Assembly (NCBI RefSeq): GCF_030418295.1
Contig: NZ_JAUHQA010000001.1
Coordinates: forward strand, 2,294,001-2,358,000
Length of the DNA stretch: 64,000 bases
Reading direction: 5' to 3'
Origin: Demequina muriae
Lineage (GTDB): Bacteria > Actinomycetota > Actinomycetes > Actinomycetales > Demequinaceae
Shown: positions 57,033-64,000 of the stretch, piece after piece
Position numbering within the stretch: the stretch's first letter is position 1
How the letters are laid out: every line of letters starts with the position of its first letter
The notes under the pieces: model-generated
What the model saw: only the letters and a program-made list of their open reading frames with translations
The model's database searches: none
What the model was told of the DNA's origin: nothing
Program-made: the position numbers and the translations under genes

Positions 57033-57937
57033 GCGCCCGCGACGAGACCCCGGCGAACGCGACCGCATCGGCCGGTCGCGCATCGGCCGCACGCCCGCAG
57101 GAGCCGTCCAAGGCGCGCTCGACGCTGGTCTGGATCGCGCTCCTTGTCCTCTTCGCCGGCGCGGCCTTCCTGTCGGATGCGCGGTGGAGTCAGATCACCG
57201 GCATCTTCACGGACGGTGGCCGGTACCTGGTGCTCATGGGCGAGGGGCTGTTCCAGAACCCGTTCGCCGAGCCGCAGAGCGAACAGTGGACGCTGGCGTT
57301 CGAGCGCATGATGGAGTCGGTCTACATGGCGTGGGTCGGCACGCTGCTCGGCGCGCTCATCTCGGTGCCGTTCGGCTTCCTCGCCGCGCGCAACGTGTCG
57401 GGCCCGGTCACCGTGCAGATCACGCGTGCCTTCCTGAATCTCATCCGTGCCGTGCCGGAGCTGGTGTTTGCGATCGTGATCATGCTGCCGATCTTCGGAT
57501 TCGGCCCGCTCGCGGGTGCGCTCGCGCTCGGTGTGGGCGCGGTCGGCACGCTGGGCAAGCTCACGGCGGAGGCGCTCGAGGGGATCGACACCGGTCCCGT
57601 CGAGGCGGGGCAGGCCTCGGGCGCGTCGCGGTGGTCGATCCTCCGCTGGGCGTACTGGACGCAGGTGCTGCCCGAGGTGCTCGCGTTCTGGCTGTACCGG
57701 TTCGAGATCAACATCCGCGCCTCGGCCGTGCTCGGCGTGATCGGTGCCGGCGGCATCGGCTCGCTCCTGAGCCAGCTGTTCGGTCAGCGCGAATGGGAGC
57801 AGATCGGCATCACGCTCGCCGTGGTCATCATCGTGACGGTCGGGGTCGATGCGATCTCCGGAAGCATCCGTCACCGGATCATCGCGGGCTCCGGACGCTC
57901 CGTCTCGACTGAGGAGAAGGCAGAGGCCACGGTCTAG
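57029..57937 (+). CDS. phnE2: Phosphonate-type ABC transporter permease 2
   Basis: A 302-residue PhnE-family permease, paralogous to the first but with an extra Ala/Arg-rich N-terminus of about 30 residues. GTLLGALISVPFGFLAARNVSG and EALEGIDTGPVEAGQASGAS are the corresponding signatures. AGGAGG lies seven bases before the ATG. Last gene of the transporter set. Confidence 0.92.
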   Translation: MSARDETPANATASAGRASAARPQEPSKARSTLVWIALLVLFAGAAFLSDARWSQITGIFTDGGRYLVLMGEGLFQNPFAEPQSEQWTLAFERMMESVYMAWVGTLLGALISVPFGFLAARNVSGPVTVQITRAFLNLIRAVPELVFAIVIMLPIFGFGPLAGALALGVGAVGTLGKLTAEALEGIDTGPVEAGQASGASRWSILRWAYWTQVLPEVLAFWLYRFEINIRASAVLGVIGAGGIGSLLSQLFGQREWEQIGITLAVVIIVTVGVDAISGSIRHRIIAGSGRSVSTEEKAEATV

Positions 57938-57982
57938 GGGCGCCGGTGTAGCCTGCCCCTCAGAACGGGGGGAGAGGCGACG

Positions 57983-58423
57983 ATGGCGAGTCAGCGGGTG
58001 TCGGTGGTCACGCTGGGCGTGGCCGATCTGGAGCGTGCGCGGACCTTCTACGGCGCGTGGGGCTGGATCGAGCGTCAAAGCGCCGACGAGGTGGTCTTCT
58101 TCCAGCTCAACGGGCTGGTGCTCGCGCTGTTCTCGGCCGCGGCGCTCGCGGAGGAGCAGGGGCGTCCAGTGGCCGAGCTCGGCACCGGTGCCATGGCGCT
58201 CGCCCAGAACTTCCACACGGAGGCCGAGGTCGACGAACGGTTCCACGCCGCGCTCGTCGCGGGTGCTGCCATGCTCCGGCGCCCGCAGAAGGCGCCCTGG
58301 GGCGGGTACAGCGGCTACCTCGCCGATCCCGACGGCCACGTCTGGGAACTCGCCGTGAACCCGTTCTGGGACCTCGACGACGACGGCTCGGTGTCGATTC
58401 CTGAGGCGCCTCCGGCAGCGTAG
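57983..58423 (+). CDS. VOC family protein (glyoxalase/bleomycin-resistance fold)
   Basis: A 146-residue VOC protein. RVSVVTLGVADLERARTFYG starts the first repeat; WGGYSGYLADPDGHVWELAV near residue 108 holds the typical metal-ligand Glu. GGGGGGAGAGG precedes the ATG and a TAGCCT -10 lies 31 bases upstream. Reaction unknown. The gene ends in a hairpin terminator facing tRNA-Asn. Confidence 0.88.
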   Translation: MASQRVSVVTLGVADLERARTFYGAWGWIERQSADEVVFFQLNGLVLALFSAAALAEEQGRPVAELGTGAMALAQNFHTEAEVDERFHAALVAGAAMLRRPQKAPWGGYSGYLADPDGHVWELAVNPFWDLDDDGSVSIPEAPPAA

Positions 58424-58450
58424 GGCGGGGCACCAAGGCCACGAACGCGA

Positions 58451-58480
58451 AAGGCCGGCCCGCGCTAGCGGACCGGCCTT
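58451..58480 (+). terminator. Bidirectional terminator between VOC gene and tRNA-Asn
   Basis: AAGGCCGG pairs with CCGGCCTT and CCGC with GCGG around a GCTA loop, with one mismatch. It sits between two convergent units and can serve both. Confidence 0.8.
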
Positions 58481-58487
58481 CTACGAG

Positions 58488-58560
58488 CTCCTCCAGTTGG
58501 ACTCGAACCAACAACCTGCCGATTAACAGTCGGCTGCTCTGCCAATTGAGCTATGGAGGA
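58488..58560 (-). tRNA. tRNA-Asn (GTT)
   Basis: A 73-base minus-strand cloverleaf. The acceptor arms TCCTCCA and TGGAGGA pair, the anticodon loop reads CTGTTAA with anticodon GTT, and the T-arm has GGTTCGAGTCC. The discriminator is G. CCA is not encoded. Confidence 0.97.
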
Positions 58561-58665
58561 TCGCAGTCAGCGAGTTTACATGATCCGATACCCCGCGACG
58601 ACACCCGGAGGGCCGAGCTCCGAGCACGGATAGACTGGCGCGCGGCCGCCCTCGTGAGCGGTATC

Positions 58666-58739
58666 GGGCCAGTAGCTCAGCCGGTTAGAGCAGCGGACTC
58701 ATAATCCGTCGGTCGCGGGTTCGAGCCCCGCCTGGCCCA
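58666..58739 (+). tRNA. tRNA with CAT anticodon (elongator Met or Ile2)
   Basis: A 74-base cloverleaf. The acceptor arms GGGCCAG and CTGGCCC pair, the anticodon loop is CTCATAA, and the T-arm has GGTTCGAGCCC. The full acceptor stem rules out initiator tRNA, whose first pair is a mismatch. Met and lysidine-modified Ile2 cannot be separated by eye. CCA is not encoded. Confidence 0.93.
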
Positions 58740-58759
58740 CGCGCGTCGGAGCCGGTTGC

Positions 58760-58765
58760 TAGCGT
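58760..58765 (+). promoter_or_regulatory. -10 box, NTF2-like gene
   Basis: TAGCGT ends six bases before the GTG at 58772. Confidence 0.45.
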
Positions 58766-58771
58766 GGTTCC

Positions 58772-59158
58772 GTGCTTGACATCACCACCGCGCCCGACTG
58801 TGGCAATGCACCCAAGCAGGCCTACGTGCTTGACGTGCTCTCGGCGTGTGCCCGGGGAGATCGTGACGCTGTCGCGCAGGCCGTCGCCGACGACTGGACC
58901 CATCGCGTTGCGGGCCGCGCCGCGACGACGGGAGCGGAGGCGACCGATGCCGTCATCGCCGCACTGTCGCCAGCTGGGCTCGAGGCCGTGCACTTCTCTG
59001 TGCTCATGAGCCACGGTCGCCTCGTCTCCGCCATGGGCACGCTCCGCGCCGGCAACGAGGTCTCGGACTTCTGCTGTGTGATCACGTTCTCCGGCCACGG
59101 CAAGAACGCTCGGATCGCCGAATGCGTCACCTTCGTCGCGTCGCCCACTCATGGCTGA
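58772..59158 (+). CDS. SnoaL/NTF2-like protein
   Basis: A 128-residue protein that looks like an NTF2-fold (SnoaL-like) domain: an N-terminal helix pair (VLDVLSACARGDRDAVAQAV), then DDWTHRVAGR and alternating strands (CCVITFSGHGKNARIAECVT). These bind small ligands or catalyse isomerisations; the substrate is unknown. Overlaps the DUF1905 gene by eight bases. Confidence 0.7.
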   Translation: MLDITTAPDCGNAPKQAYVLDVLSACARGDRDAVAQAVADDWTHRVAGRAATTGAEATDAVIAALSPAGLEAVHFSVLMSHGRLVSAMGTLRAGNEVSDFCCVITFSGHGKNARIAECVTFVASPTHG

Positions 59159-59453
59159 GTACGAGTTCGACGCCGAGCCATGGCGCTGGGCCGGCAACGG
59201 CGCGCAATGGGTGTTCGTCACGACGCCGGATGACGTCGCGGACGAGGTCGAGTCGCTCCAGACCGGCGCCGGACGCGGCTTCGGTGCGGTCAAGGTTCGC
59301 GTCACCGTCGGCTCCACGACGTGGGACACGTCGATGTTCCCCTCGCGCGAGCACCGCGCGTACATTCTCCCGCTCAAGGCTGCCGCGCGTGCCGCGGCGC
59401 GCATCGAGGTCGGGACCCCCGTACGGGTGCGGATCACGCTCATCGCCGCGTGA
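59151..59453 (+). CDS. DUF1905 domain protein
   Basis: A 100-residue protein with the DUF1905 core: WAGNGAQWVFVTTPDDVADE and AYILPLKAAARAAARIEVGT. Small beta-barrel-like fold of unknown function, often next to or fused with YdeI-type domains. The frame overlaps the end of the NTF2-like gene, so co-expression is likely. Confidence 0.85.
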   Translation: MAEYEFDAEPWRWAGNGAQWVFVTTPDDVADEVESLQTGAGRGFGAVKVRVTVGSTTWDTSMFPSREHRAYILPLKAAARAAARIEVGTPVRVRITLIAA

Positions 59454-59507
59454 GCGGCATCTCCGGCGGTTTGCGGCCGCGTTGTGGTGGCCCGGCGTGA
59501 ACCGACT

Positions 59508-59513
59508 TAGGGT
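59508..59513 (+). promoter_or_regulatory. -10 box, membrane protein gene
   Basis: TAGGGT ends six bases before the ATG at 59520. Confidence 0.45.
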
Positions 59514-59519
59514 GGACAG

Positions 59520-60086
59520 ATGAGCGACGATGCGACTGACACCAGGCCCTACGGCGGCAACACCCGTGCCGCGTGGCTGGCCACCGCCACCGGCATTCCC
59601 CTCTACGTGCTGATGTGGGCGATCGTCTGGGGTCCCGGCGTGCAGCTGTTCGGCTCGCTCGCCGACATCGAGCCGCGGCCCACGGTGGAGAACTCCACGC
59701 TCGCCGCGATCGCTGCGATCAACATCCTCACTGTGCTGGTGGGGCTGGCCGTCGTGGCGCACACCGTCGGCAGGGTGGTCTTCGCACGCACGTCGAGCAT
59801 GGCGGTCGGACAGGCGGCGGTCGTGTTCGCCGCGATGGCTGCGGTCCTGGCGGTCGTGCCTGTGGTCCTCGTCGGGGTGGGTCAAGAGGACACGGGACCC
59901 GCGGTGGCCGCGGCGATCGTGATCATCCTCGTGCCGTGCGTCGTGTCCGCGGGAGCCACGCGCGCCCTGCTGCCCGCCGTCGACCGCTACGCGGCTCTGC
60001 GCGGCACCGTGATGGTGCTGCTGGTCATCGCGATCATCGCGGTGGTGGTCTTCACGTTCTACGCCTACGCCGGCGCGGGTCAATAG
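59520..60086 (+). CDS. Membrane protein of unknown function
   Basis: A 188-residue protein with about five hydrophobic segments (about 18-40, 60-85, 95-118, 128-145 and 160-183). No family recognised and no charged motif stands out. Monocistronic with a leaderless-type start. Function unknown. Confidence 0.7.
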   Translation: MSDDATDTRPYGGNTRAAWLATATGIPLYVLMWAIVWGPGVQLFGSLADIEPRPTVENSTLAAIAAINILTVLVGLAVVAHTVGRVVFARTSSMAVGQAAVVFAAMAAVLAVVPVVLVGVGQEDTGPAVAAAIVIILVPCVVSAGATRALLPAVDRYAALRGTVMVLLVIAIIAVVVFTFYAYAGAGQ

Positions 60087-60186
60087 CAGGGGAGATAGCC
60101 GCCGCGCCACTCTGGGCGCGGTGACCCGGGCGGCCGCCGCACCGGTGCGATAGCCTGGTCCCGCCACACAGCGAGGAGGGGCACCC

Positions 60187-61389
60187 ATGGGCTTCATCAA
60201 GGCCGCAGCAGGAGCGATCTCAGGAACGCTTGCAGACCAGTGGATCGACTTTCTTCTGCCGCCGGACAACCTGCCGCAGACCGCGGTGGTCTTCCCGGCG
60301 GTGCCCAAGGGGCAGAACGCGGGCCGCGGCTCGAACGTCCGTGGCTCCGAGAACATCATCACCAACGGGTCGAAGGTCGTGGTGCCGGAAGGCTACGGCC
60401 TCCTCACCTTCCAGGATGGTCGCATCACCACGTTCGTCGCCGAGGCCGGCGCGTTCATCTTCTCGGATGACGACCAGCAGGCGAAGTCGGTGTTCACCGG
60501 CGGCGGATTCCTGTCCTCGACCGTCGAGAGCTCGTGGGAGCGCTTCAAGTACGGAGGCCAGCCCGGCGTCCAGCACCTGGCGTTCTACGTCAACCTGAAG
60601 GAGATCCCGAACAACCGGTTCGGCACTCAGGGACCCATCTACTGGGACGACCACTACCTCGGCACGCAGGCCGGAGCGGTGACGCGCGGCTCGTACACCC
60701 TCAAGGTCGTCGACCCGATCCTGTTCGTGAAGAGCCTCCTGCCCGCCTCGTATATCACGGCCAACGCAGGCATCTTCGACCTCACCGAGGTCAACAACCC
60801 GGTGTCGGAGCAGCTGTTCAACGAAGTGGTCGGATCGCTGTCAGCGGCGTTCTCCCGCTACACGAACGATGTCGAGCGCGGCAACCGCATCTCGTCGATC
60901 CAGGGCGATGCGCTCGGATTCGCGAAGACCCTGTCCAGCGTGGTCGAGGAGCACTATCACTGGACGGACGAGCGCGGCATCACGATCCACGCCGCGAACC
61001 TGCTCGCGATCGAGTACGACGCCCCCACCGCGAAGCTCCTCGAAGACGTCCAGAAGGCCGATGCGCTCTCGGGTGGTCGCGGGGACTCGTTCCTGCGCCA
61101 GTCCGCCGCGCGCGGCATCCAGTCCGCAGGCGAGACCGGCGGCGGCGATGGGCTCGCCTTCATGGGCATGGGCATGAATGCTGCCGGGGGCGCCGTCGGT
61201 GGCCTCATGCAGAACCAGCCCGGTCAGCAGCCGGTGCCGCAGCAGGGCGTCGGTCAGCAGGCTCAGCCGGCGCAAGCGGCCGAGCCCACCCCTGCGGACA
61301 AGATCCGCGACGCGAAGGCGATGCTGGACGAGGGGCTCATCAACCAGGAGGACTTTGACGCTCTCAAGCGCAAGGCGCTGGGTCTCTAG
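60187..61389 (+). CDS. SPFH-domain protein with C-terminal SHOCT
   Basis: A 400-residue protein of the virion-core-protein-like SPFH group. Residues 1-20 are amphipathic, residues about 55-300 form the SPFH-like domain (VPEGYGLLTFQDGRITTFVA), then a Gly/Gln-rich linker (QQPVPQQGVGQQAQPAQAAE), then a C-terminal SHOCT helix pair (DKIRDAKAMLDEGLINQEDF). It probably forms membrane-associated oligomers. GAGGAGGGG precedes the ATG. The next two genes look like a functional unit with it. Confidence 0.85.
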   Translation: MGFIKAAAGAISGTLADQWIDFLLPPDNLPQTAVVFPAVPKGQNAGRGSNVRGSENIITNGSKVVVPEGYGLLTFQDGRITTFVAEAGAFIFSDDDQQAKSVFTGGGFLSSTVESSWERFKYGGQPGVQHLAFYVNLKEIPNNRFGTQGPIYWDDHYLGTQAGAVTRGSYTLKVVDPILFVKSLLPASYITANAGIFDLTEVNNPVSEQLFNEVVGSLSAAFSRYTNDVERGNRISSIQGDALGFAKTLSSVVEEHYHWTDERGITIHAANLLAIEYDAPTAKLLEDVQKADALSGGRGDSFLRQSAARGIQSAGETGGGDGLAFMGMGMNAAGGAVGGLMQNQPGQQPVPQQGVGQQAQPAQAAEPTPADKIRDAKAMLDEGLINQEDFDALKRKALGL

Positions 61390-61410
61390 CGGCCGGCGGG
61401 GGAGCGAGCA

Positions 61411-62640
61411 GTGACACAGCCCCACGATTCTGACGGCGCGCCGTCGGGCGAGGCGCCTGAGCCCACCATCATCGACACCACCACCGGGCAGGCGCACGGC
61501 CACGATTCGTGCCCGCAGTGCGGGTCCACGGAGATCACTCGCAAGGGTGTCACCCTCAGCCTCATCTGCCAGTTCTGCCGGTACGAATGGGTGGGCAGCA
61601 GGCTCGAGGACACGCACGGGCTCGGCGAAGGCATCGGCGAACTGGAGGGGCGCGTCTACACCTCTGGCGCCGCGGACATCACCCGTGACGACACGCTGGT
61701 CACGTTGAAGTGCACCGGGTGCGGCTCGGAGGTCGTGGTCGACACCGCGCACTCCCTGGAGTCGCGTTGCCACTGGTGCCGCTCGATCCTGTCGATCAAC
61801 GACAAGATCCCCAACGGCGCCGTTCCGGACGGAGTGCTGCCCTTCACCGTCACGAAGGACGACGCGGTCGCGCGCATCGCGCAGTTCGTGGAGAAGCGCC
61901 AGTTCTTCGCGCTCAAGAAGTTCAAGGCCGAGTTCAAGCCCGACAACGTGATGGGCGTCTACATGCCCTACATGACCGTCGACGGCAACGTGGGCGCGAG
62001 ACTCCACGGCCAGGGCGAGGTGCTCACGCGGCGCTACACCGTGCAGACCGGCAAGAACTCCTCGACCACCTACTACGACGCGAACGTGTTCGACGTGGTG
62101 CGCGACTTCGATCTCCACATCGACGATCTCATCGTCGAGTCGTCTGCGTCCCGCTCGCACATCGACAACCGCTCGAACACGAACAACATCATCAACTCGC
62201 TGCTCCCGTTCGACGTCAAGGAGATGGTGGCCTTCGACAGCAACTACCTGGGCGAGTTCTCGGCGGAGAAGCGCGACCTCAACATCGACGACGTGTCGTC
62301 GCGTGCCCACGTCCAGTTCCTCACGATGGCACGCGAGTCGATTCGCGACGACATCGCTGGCTATGACCGCGGCGTGCGGTGGACGCACGAGCAGCTCACC
62401 GTTCACGGGAGCCGCTGGGCCTCGGTGTTCCTGCCGGTGTGGCTGTACAGCTACGCAGAGAAGATGGACGACGGCCAGGTCATGATCCACTACATCGCCG
62501 TCAACGGCCGCAGCGGCGCCTGCATGGGGAGCGTGCCCGTCAACAAGGGCAGGCTGTGGGCCGTGACGCTTGGCGTCTTCGCCGCGACAGCCGCGATCGC
62601 CTGGCCGCTGGGCATCATCGCGATGGCGACGGGGGCGTGA
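61411..62640 (+). CDS. TFIIB-type zinc-ribbon membrane protein
   Basis: A 409-residue protein with two zinc ribbons: CPQCGSTEI...CQFCRYEW (about 32-55) and CTGCGSE...CHWCRS (about 100-126). A large middle domain follows and a C-terminal hydrophobic segment (about 378-405). The ribbon pair plus a tail anchor resembles proteins found with SPFH/SHOCT partners. GTG start 21 bases after the SPFH gene. Function unknown. Confidence 0.8.
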   Translation: MTQPHDSDGAPSGEAPEPTIIDTTTGQAHGHDSCPQCGSTEITRKGVTLSLICQFCRYEWVGSRLEDTHGLGEGIGELEGRVYTSGAADITRDDTLVTLKCTGCGSEVVVDTAHSLESRCHWCRSILSINDKIPNGAVPDGVLPFTVTKDDAVARIAQFVEKRQFFALKKFKAEFKPDNVMGVYMPYMTVDGNVGARLHGQGEVLTRRYTVQTGKNSSTTYYDANVFDVVRDFDLHIDDLIVESSASRSHIDNRSNTNNIINSLLPFDVKEMVAFDSNYLGEFSAEKRDLNIDDVSSRAHVQFLTMARESIRDDIAGYDRGVRWTHEQLTVHGSRWASVFLPVWLYSYAEKMDDGQVMIHYIAVNGRSGACMGSVPVNKGRLWAVTLGVFAATAAIAWPLGIIAMATGA

Positions 62641-62642
62641 CC

Positions 62643-63125
62643 ATGGACCTCACGACGACGTTCTCCACCGTCACCGTCGCCTCCTCCAGCAGCAGCGATG
62701 GGGGCGGCCTCATCGGCGTGGCGCTGCTGGCGCTCCCGTTCGTCGTGGCGTTCCTGCTGTACCGAGCCCTGTACAGGCGCTATCGGAACCAGGACAAGCG
62801 CTACGAGTTCGAGCACACCACGTCGGTGGTCCGGAGCAATCTGCGCCGTTGGGACACCTTCGTGCGGGAGCACAAGCGCCAGCGCAACAGTGAGATCGAC
62901 GGGCGGAACGAGGACAACCCCCTCATCCGCGCGCCTCACGTGGCGGTGGACGAGGTCGACACGGCCCGCCAGGCGCAGGAGGCGAGAGAGGCCCAGGAGC
63001 CGCGGCTCGCGCAGGAGGCTCGCGATGCCCAGGAGGAGCGGTCGGCGCAGCCTCAGCGGGTCGCCGAAGAGCCGCGCGAGATCGAGCTGCCCGCAACGGA
63101 CGACCCCGGCCGGCAGCAGAGCTGA
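62643..63125 (+). CDS. Membrane-anchored coiled-coil protein, unknown
   Basis: A 160-residue protein. A Thr/Ser-rich head (about 1-19) precedes one membrane helix (about 23-41), a basic segment (RALYRRYRNQDKRYEFEHTT) and a Glu/Ala/Gln-rich predicted coiled coil (about 100-150; repeated AQEAREAQE). It starts two bases after the zinc-ribbon gene. No family recognised. Confidence 0.65.
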   Translation: MDLTTTFSTVTVASSSSSDGGGLIGVALLALPFVVAFLLYRALYRRYRNQDKRYEFEHTTSVVRSNLRRWDTFVREHKRQRNSEIDGRNEDNPLIRAPHVAVDEVDTARQAQEAREAQEPRLAQEARDAQEERSAQPQRVAEEPREIELPATDDPGRQQS

Positions 63126-63151
63126 TGACCGCGGCCGCGCGAGTCTGACGA

Positions 63152-64000
63152 CTACATCGGTGCTCGGGCCCGAGGCGGCGACTCTCGATCCGCCTGCCGC
63201 AGCAGCGACTGGGCGGTGGCGGAGTCGAGGATGAGGTCCGTGATGGTCTTGGCGCGCAGCGCGGCCAGCAGCGCGACGGCCTTGGCGGGCGAGGCCACGA
63301 CCGCGACGCGACGGGGGATGCGCTTCAGGGTGATCGGCGTGGGCCCGCTGGCGCGCATATTGATCGCGATGTCGCGCCACGAGCCGTCGGCGCGCATGAA
63401 CACGGTGCACACATCGCCGACGACGCCGTGGGTCGCGAGCGAGCGTCGATCGGCCTCGTCGAGATAGCCGGACGCGTACACGTGGGATGGCATCGGCGAG
63501 TGAATGGAGCCCACGCCGAACAGCGCGACATCGGTCCTGGTCTGGCATTCGAGCACCTGTTGCACTGACCGCTCCTGCCACATCATCTCGCGCGTGCGAG
63601 GGAAGTCGAAGAATGCGGGCACCGGGAAGGGCATCATCTCGGCGGTGAAGGCGCGCGCGATCGCACTCACCTGCTCGGCGCCGAACGCGAGGCCGGTGGT
63701 GCGGGGAGAGACGGAGCCATTGAGCTGCACCACCGTTGCACCCTCCAGCGGGTGGCTGGCGAGGTGCGCGATGATCCTGGAGACCGTGGTTCCCCAGGCC
63801 ACGCCGAGCGTCATCCCGTCGCCGAACCATTCGGGCAGTGCCTCTGCGGCGAACCGCGCCACCCGGTCGAGCCGCGCGGCCTCGCTCAACGGCTCTTGGA
63901 CCCGCACCACGTGAGCGCGGATCTCGAAGCGGTCCGCGAGATCCTGCGAGAGTCCACTGGTCGTCTCCACATCACTGACGTGAATGCGGACGATCCCGGC
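63152..64000 (-). CDS. SorC-family sugar-binding transcriptional regulator (5' end outside window)
   Basis: The frame runs through the window edge with in-frame codons (AGIVRIHVSDVETTSGLSQD), so the N-terminal DNA-binding domain is missing from view. The visible about 282 residues are the SorC/CggR-type effector domain: MTLGVAWGTTVSRIIAHLA, VVQLNGSVSPRTTG, VALFGVGSIHSPMPSH and ASPAKAVALLAALRAKTITDLILD. The ligand is probably a sugar phosphate; no target operon is in the window. Confidence 0.88.
   Translation of the reverse strand, partial: AGIVRIHVSDVETTSGLSQDLADRFEIRAHVVRVQEPLSEAARLDRVARFAAEALPEWFGDGMTLGVAWGTTVSRIIAHLASHPLEGATVVQLNGSVSPRTTGLAFGAEQVSAIARAFTAEMMPFPVPAFFDFPRTREMMWQERSVQQVLECQTRTDVALFGVGSIHSPMPSHVYASGYLDEADRRSLATHGVVGDVCTVFMRADGSWRDIAINMRASGPTPITLKRIPRRVAVVASPAKAVALLAALRAKTITDLILDSATAQSLLRQADRESPPRARAPM

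Overview
The window is chromosomal DNA from a high-GC actinobacterium. Core gene orders are actinobacterial (hrcA-dnaJ-rsmE, phoH-ybeY-era, recO-uppS, comEA-comEC-holA, dnaG next to dgt). GTG starts and 4-base stop/start overlaps are frequent, and many genes start 6-7 nt after a TANNNT box, as leaderless actinobacterial mRNAs do. The gene set fits Micrococcales (Demequinaceae, Cellulomonadaceae or relatives), but that placement is inference. I see no IS element, prophage, CRISPR array or rRNA. No gap above 300 bases lacks a gene.

Layout. 1-7.0 kb: molybdenum cofactor synthesis and molybdate uptake in two convergent operons (moeA-moaC-mobA-DUF6457-moaD forward; moaB-moaE-moaA-modA-modB-modC reverse). 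7.1-11.1 kb: a PH-domain protein, divergent from a circularly permuted ATP-grasp / alpha-E / transglutaminase cassette. 11.1-18.7 kb: leuS, degV, comEA, comEC, holA. 18.7-22.1 kb: EAL protein, rpsT, membrane-anchored PemK/MazF-like protein, PAS-GGDEF-EAL protein. 22.2-32.9 kb: lepA, hemW, three tandem DUF4870 genes, a CIRCE-controlled hrcA-dnaJ unit, rsmE, HIT, phoH, ybeY, era and a zinc-ribbon membrane protein. 32.9-37.0 kb: leuA behind a leucine leader-peptide attenuator, a GNAT enzyme, recO, uppS.

37.0-42.4 kb is a zinc island: zur, znuB, znuC, znuA, a CobW-like protein and, divergently, a promoter with a Zur-type palindrome centred between its -35 and -10. That promoter drives an operon of zinc-independent ribosomal protein paralogues that looks half dismantled. 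rpmB2 is reduced to its ends, rpsN2 has an internal in-frame deletion (51 codons left), rpmE2 is intact, rpmJ2 is broken, and a 26-codon frame joins the two ends of an HU protein. This is the most unusual part of the window.

42.5-54.1 kb: glyS, a YibE/F membrane protein, a beta-helix protein that shares its promoter and first codons with the neighbouring dusB, a DHFR-like reductase, a DUF559 nuclease-like gene flanked by two 60-bp stem-loops, dgt, a three-gene membrane operon and dnaG. 54.1-57.9 kb: a phosphonate-type ABC transporter behind tandem TGTGA repeats. 58-64 kb: VOC protein, tRNA-Asn, a CAT-anticodon tRNA, small proteins, an SPFH-SHOCT / zinc-ribbon / coiled-coil gene set, and the C-terminal part of a SorC-type regulator cut by the window edge.
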